A DNA stretch of 8,006 nucleotides from an uncultured beta proteobacterium. GTDB lineage: Bacteria; Pseudomonadota; Gammaproteobacteria; Burkholderiales; Burkholderiaceae_C. Position 1 is the stretch's first letter. Every line of letters begins with the position of its first letter. Positions 7,478 through 8,006 of the stretch are shown piece by piece. Made by a program: the position numbers and the translations under genes. The stretch is taken from the NCBI GenBank assembly GCA_903927495.1, contig CAIYNH010000572.1, positions 1 to 8,006 of the forward strand, read 5' to 3'. The notes below the pieces were generated by a model. The model saw only the letters and a program-made list of their open reading frames with translations. It ran no database searches and was not told the origin of the DNA.

Positions 7478-7498
7478 TTTCGATGAATGCAATCGAAA
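7478..7498. promoter_or_regulatory. Perfect inverted repeat upstream of glpR, possible autoregulatory operator
   Basis: TTTCGAT (7478-7484) and ATCGAAA (7492-7498) are exact reverse complements separated by seven bases. The arms contain the TTCG/CGAA core known from GlpR half-sites. The repeat ends 14 bases before the preferred glpR start at 7513 and covers the alternative ATG at 7483, which argues that this stretch is regulatory rather than coding. Confidence 0.5.
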
Positions 7499-7512
7499 AA
7501 AATCGGTCTCAT

Positions 7513-8006
7513 ATGAACTCCAACCCTCGACAAATTAGTCTGCTCAATGTCGTGGGTGAGCGCGGGTCAATGACGGTGGAGCGCTTGGCCGAAATGCTGG
7601 GCGTTACCCTCCAAACCGTGCGTCGCGACGTACAGCGCCTAGCTGAAGCGGGCCATTTGACACGGTTTCATGGGGGTGTACGAGTGCCTAGTTCGACCAT
7701 TGAAAACATCGCGCATCCACAGCGCGAAAGCCTCAATGCCGAAGGCAAAGCTCGCATCGCACTGGCCGTGGCCCGCCGGGTTCCCAATGATTGCTCACTG
7801 ATTCTGAACATCGGCACCACGACCGAAGCTATTGCAAAGGCCTTGGTGCACCACACCGGCCTGCGGGTGATCACCAACAATCTCAATGTAGCAGCCATCC
7901 TGAGTAGCAATGCGGCCTGTGAAGTCATCATTGTGGGCGGTGTGGTGCGTGCCCGTGACAGAGGCATCATAGGAGAAGCGGCTGTTGACTTCATCCGCCA
8001 GTTCAA
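7513..8006 (+). CDS. glpR: GlpR-type DeoR-family repressor (partial, C-terminus beyond window)
   Basis: A transcriptional repressor whose E. coli counterpart controls glycerol catabolism and is released by glycerol 3-phosphate. The 164 codons seen include the N-terminal DeoR helix-turn-helix (about 20-49, recognition helix with TLQTVRRD at 32-39) and LTRFHGG at 49-55. They also include most of the sugar-phosphate-binding domain: NIGTTTEAIAKAL (99-111), TNNLNVA (121-127) and GGVVRARDRGIIGEAAVDFI (142-161). The last blocks match E. coli GlpR almost position for position, well beyond generic DeoR similarity. The ATG at 7513 gives an N-terminus that aligns without gaps to E. coli GlpR; the ATG at 7483 would add ten residues and lies inside an inverted repeat. 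Neither start has a strong ribosome-binding site. It is transcribed away from the ABC/GH31/glpD operon, which it probably represses along with itself. Confidence 0.93.
   Translation, partial: MNSNPRQISLLNVVGERGSMTVERLAEMLGVTLQTVRRDVQRLAEAGHLTRFHGGVRVPSSTIENIAHPQRESLNAEGKARIALAVARRVPNDCSLILNIGTTTEAIAKALVHHTGLRVITNNLNVAAILSSNAACEVIIVGGVVRARDRGIIGEAAVDFIRQF

Larger units (their letters stand above)
7199..7512. other. Divergent intergenic regulatory region between the transport operon and glpR
   Basis: About 310 bases without a substantial gene, clearly more AT-rich than the flanks, serving both the leftward operon and the rightward glpR. It contains the duplicated start module, a terminator-like hairpin facing the operon, an array of A/T-TCG tetramers in 10-bp register and a perfect inverted repeat next to glpR. 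I looked for sigma-70 -35/-10 pairs on both strands and found only weak partial matches, so no promoter positions are given. Confidence 0.8.

Noticed and set aside
7668..8006. Open minus-strand frame of about 112 codons opposite glpR
   Set aside because: It is antisense to a well-supported glpR coding frame, its start is a TTG at the window edge, and the protein has no recognisable domain.

Overview
The window looks like a chromosomal segment of a betaproteobacterium, probably Burkholderiales/Comamonadaceae. This rests on moderately high GC in the genes, AT-rich intergenic DNA and the protein style; no RNA marker is present, so the placement is inference. The layout is one long minus-strand operon with a divergent regulator at its right end. 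Read in the direction of transcription (from about 7200 down to 1), the operon holds: a short secreted protein that looks like a solute-binding protein with most of its middle missing; two MalF/MalG-type permeases; a MalK/UgpC-type ATPase; a cytoplasmic GH31 alpha-glycosidase; and an FAD-dependent glycerol-3-phosphate dehydrogenase (glpD) that runs off the left edge. On the plus strand, a DeoR-family regulator very close to GlpR starts at about 7513 and runs off the right edge.

The genes suggest one pathway. A GlpR-type repressor and GlpD bracket a carbohydrate ABC importer and an intracellular GH31 enzyme that has no signal peptide. The simplest reading is uptake of an intact glycoside of glycerol (for example glucosylglycerol or a galactosylglycerol such as floridoside). 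It would be hydrolysed in the cytoplasm to sugar plus glycerol, the glycerol phosphorylated by a kinase not seen here, and the product oxidised by GlpD. The operon would be induced when glycerol-3-phosphate releases GlpR. The gene identities are well supported; the substrate is inference.

The roughly 310-base divergent intergenic region (7199-7512) is rich in signals. A/T-TCG tetramers are spaced exactly 10 bp apart (7361-7424). A perfect 7-bp inverted repeat (7478-7498) lies just before the glpR start. A terminator-like hairpin with a T run (7314-7351, minus strand) sits in the leader of the operon. The Shine-Dalgarno plus start-codon segment of the first gene is tandemly duplicated (7192-7233). 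The main anomaly is the first gene: a signal peptide joined in frame to what resembles only the C-terminal end of a sugar-binding protein, in an otherwise intact transporter operon.
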